NCBI RefSeq assembly: GCF_900240295.1
Contig: NZ_OEQB01000006.1
Span: 1-64,000 of the forward strand
DNA length: 64,000 nt
DNA from: Megasphaera vaginalis (ex Bordigoni et al. 2020)
Lineage (GTDB): Bacteria > Bacillota > Negativicutes > Veillonellales > Megasphaeraceae
Direction: 5' to 3'
Position numbers and translations under genes: made by a program. The notes under the pieces were generated by a model that was not told the origin of the DNA, did not search any database, and saw only the letters and a program-made list of their open reading frames with translations. Of this stretch, positions 63,282 to 64,000 are shown piece by piece (the first letter of the stretch is position 1; each line of letters starts with the position of its first letter).

Positions 63282-64000
63282 ATGTCTGGTTCAGTCCAAA
63301 CGACATTAGCTGATTCCGTTGCTTATGACGGCATCGGTCTTCATGCGGCGGCGGACGTGCATATGGTGCTGCGTCCTGCGGCGGCGGATACGGGCATTTG
63401 TTTCGTCCGTACCGACCTGCCCGGCAAGCCGTCTGTACCGGCACGGCTTGCCTGTGTAACGAACACGATGCGGGCGACGACCCTGGAACGGGGAGCGGCG
63501 AAGGTGTTTACAGTGGAACATCTCCTGTCGGCCTTGCAGGGATTGGGAATTGATAACTGCATCGTGGAAATGGATTCCGCCGAGCCGCCGGTCGGCGATG
63601 GCAGCAGCCGGGATTTCGTTGAGCTCATTCGACGGGCGGGCATTGCCTCCCTGACGGAGCCAAAACGGTACGCCGTCGTACGGCAGCAGCATATCATCCA
63701 GGAAGAGGACAAATTTGTCGCCGTTATTCCGTATGACGGATTTCGGATTACCTTTACATCTATCAATCCGCATCCCTTGCTGGGGCTCCAGTTTTTTGAC
63801 GCAGAAGTCACGGAAGAATCCTATATCAGGGAAATCGCCTTTGCCCGTACGATCGCATTCACGCAGGAATTGGAAATGCTCCGGAAAATGGGGCTCGGCA
63901 AAGGCGGCACAATTGAGAACGTCGTTGTGTACGATGCGACGACATGTCTCTCCCGCGTGCGCAGCGGCGATGAACTCGTGCGACATAAAGTATTGGATGT
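63282..64000 (+). CDS. lpxC: UDP-3-O-acyl-N-acetylglucosamine deacetylase (partial, 3' end missing)
   Basis: 239 codons of LpxC before the window ends. LpxC is the first committed enzyme of lipid A synthesis, a zinc amidase. The metal-binding motif is visible (VEHLLSALQG with H80, E79) and the second site lies at the edge (RHKVLD). ATG 63282 follows AAGGAGGG. The presence of lpxC marks the organism as a lipopolysaccharide-producing diderm. It starts 83 bases after uvrC. Confidence 0.96.
   Translation, partial: MSGSVQTTLADSVAYDGIGLHAAADVHMVLRPAAADTGICFVRTDLPGKPSVPARLACVTNTMRATTLERGAAKVFTVEHLLSALQGLGIDNCIVEMDSAEPPVGDGSSRDFVELIRRAGIASLTEPKRYAVVRQQHIIQEEDKFVAVIPYDGFRITFTSINPHPLLGLQFFDAEVTEESYIREIAFARTIAFTQELEMLRKMGLGKGGTIENVVVYDATTCLSRVRSGDELVRHKVLD

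Overview
The window looks like a chromosomal segment of a diderm Firmicute of the class Negativicutes, most likely Megasphaera or a close relative. The gene order and Shine-Dalgarno sites (GGAGG) are Firmicute-like, yet the window also carries lpxC, an LptD/OstA-like outer-membrane protein and an ArnT-like lipid A glycosyltransferase. A lactate cluster (LarA, FAD-dependent lactate/glycolate dehydrogenase, GntP permease) fits a lactate-using rumen or gut anaerobe, and a flavodiiron protein plus peroxidase fit an anaerobe that meets oxygen. The genus is an inference; the class is well supported.

Region by region. 1-83 is the end of tuf. 246-15061 is an uninterrupted S10-spc-alpha ribosomal superoperon with secY, adk, map, infA, rpoA and rplQ, but with no rpsD between rpsK and rpoA. 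15163-18924 holds a DUF3783 protein, a Nudix hydrolase, and a minus-strand nitroreductase / glutathione peroxidase / aldehyde dehydrogenase set. 19237-19590 is a small isolated transcription unit. 19952-21382 has a flavodiiron protein and tRNA-Ser(GCU). 21444-24267 has vitamin salvage genes (thiamine-binding protein, thiM, a pyridoxamine-kinase-type enzyme) and a radical SAM protein. 24438-27149 encodes two exported envelope proteins. 27285-34073 is a complete phosphate regulon: phoP-phoR-pstSCAB-phoU. 34194-36904 has yitT, ispE and a GntR regulator. 36922-41702 is the lactate-type cluster. 41792-43852 has a GNAT acetyltransferase, tmRNA, a small Cys-rich protein and a HAD phosphatase.

44001-52436 is the most interesting region. 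It holds a SorC regulator, a glucitol-type PTS (IIA, GutM, IIC, IIBC), an oxidoreductase of the SAF-domain homoserine-dehydrogenase-like (DRL) type, a split transketolase and a phosphohexomutase. I infer a polyol pathway in which PTS import gives a polyol phosphate, the DRL-like enzyme makes a ketose phosphate and transketolase feeds this into central metabolism. The substrate is unknown. A branched polyol such as apiitol is chemically attractive, because the reverse of the DXP-reductoisomerase reaction on apiitol 4-phosphate would give xylulose 5-phosphate.

52526-64000 holds htpG behind a CIRCE operator, an ArnT-like glycosyltransferase on the minus strand, and uvrB-uvrA-uvrC behind a LexA-box-like site, followed by lpxC, which runs off the end of the window. 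I saw no insertion sequence, prophage or CRISPR array. All coordinates and motifs were read by eye, and family assignments rest on motif recognition, not on database searches.
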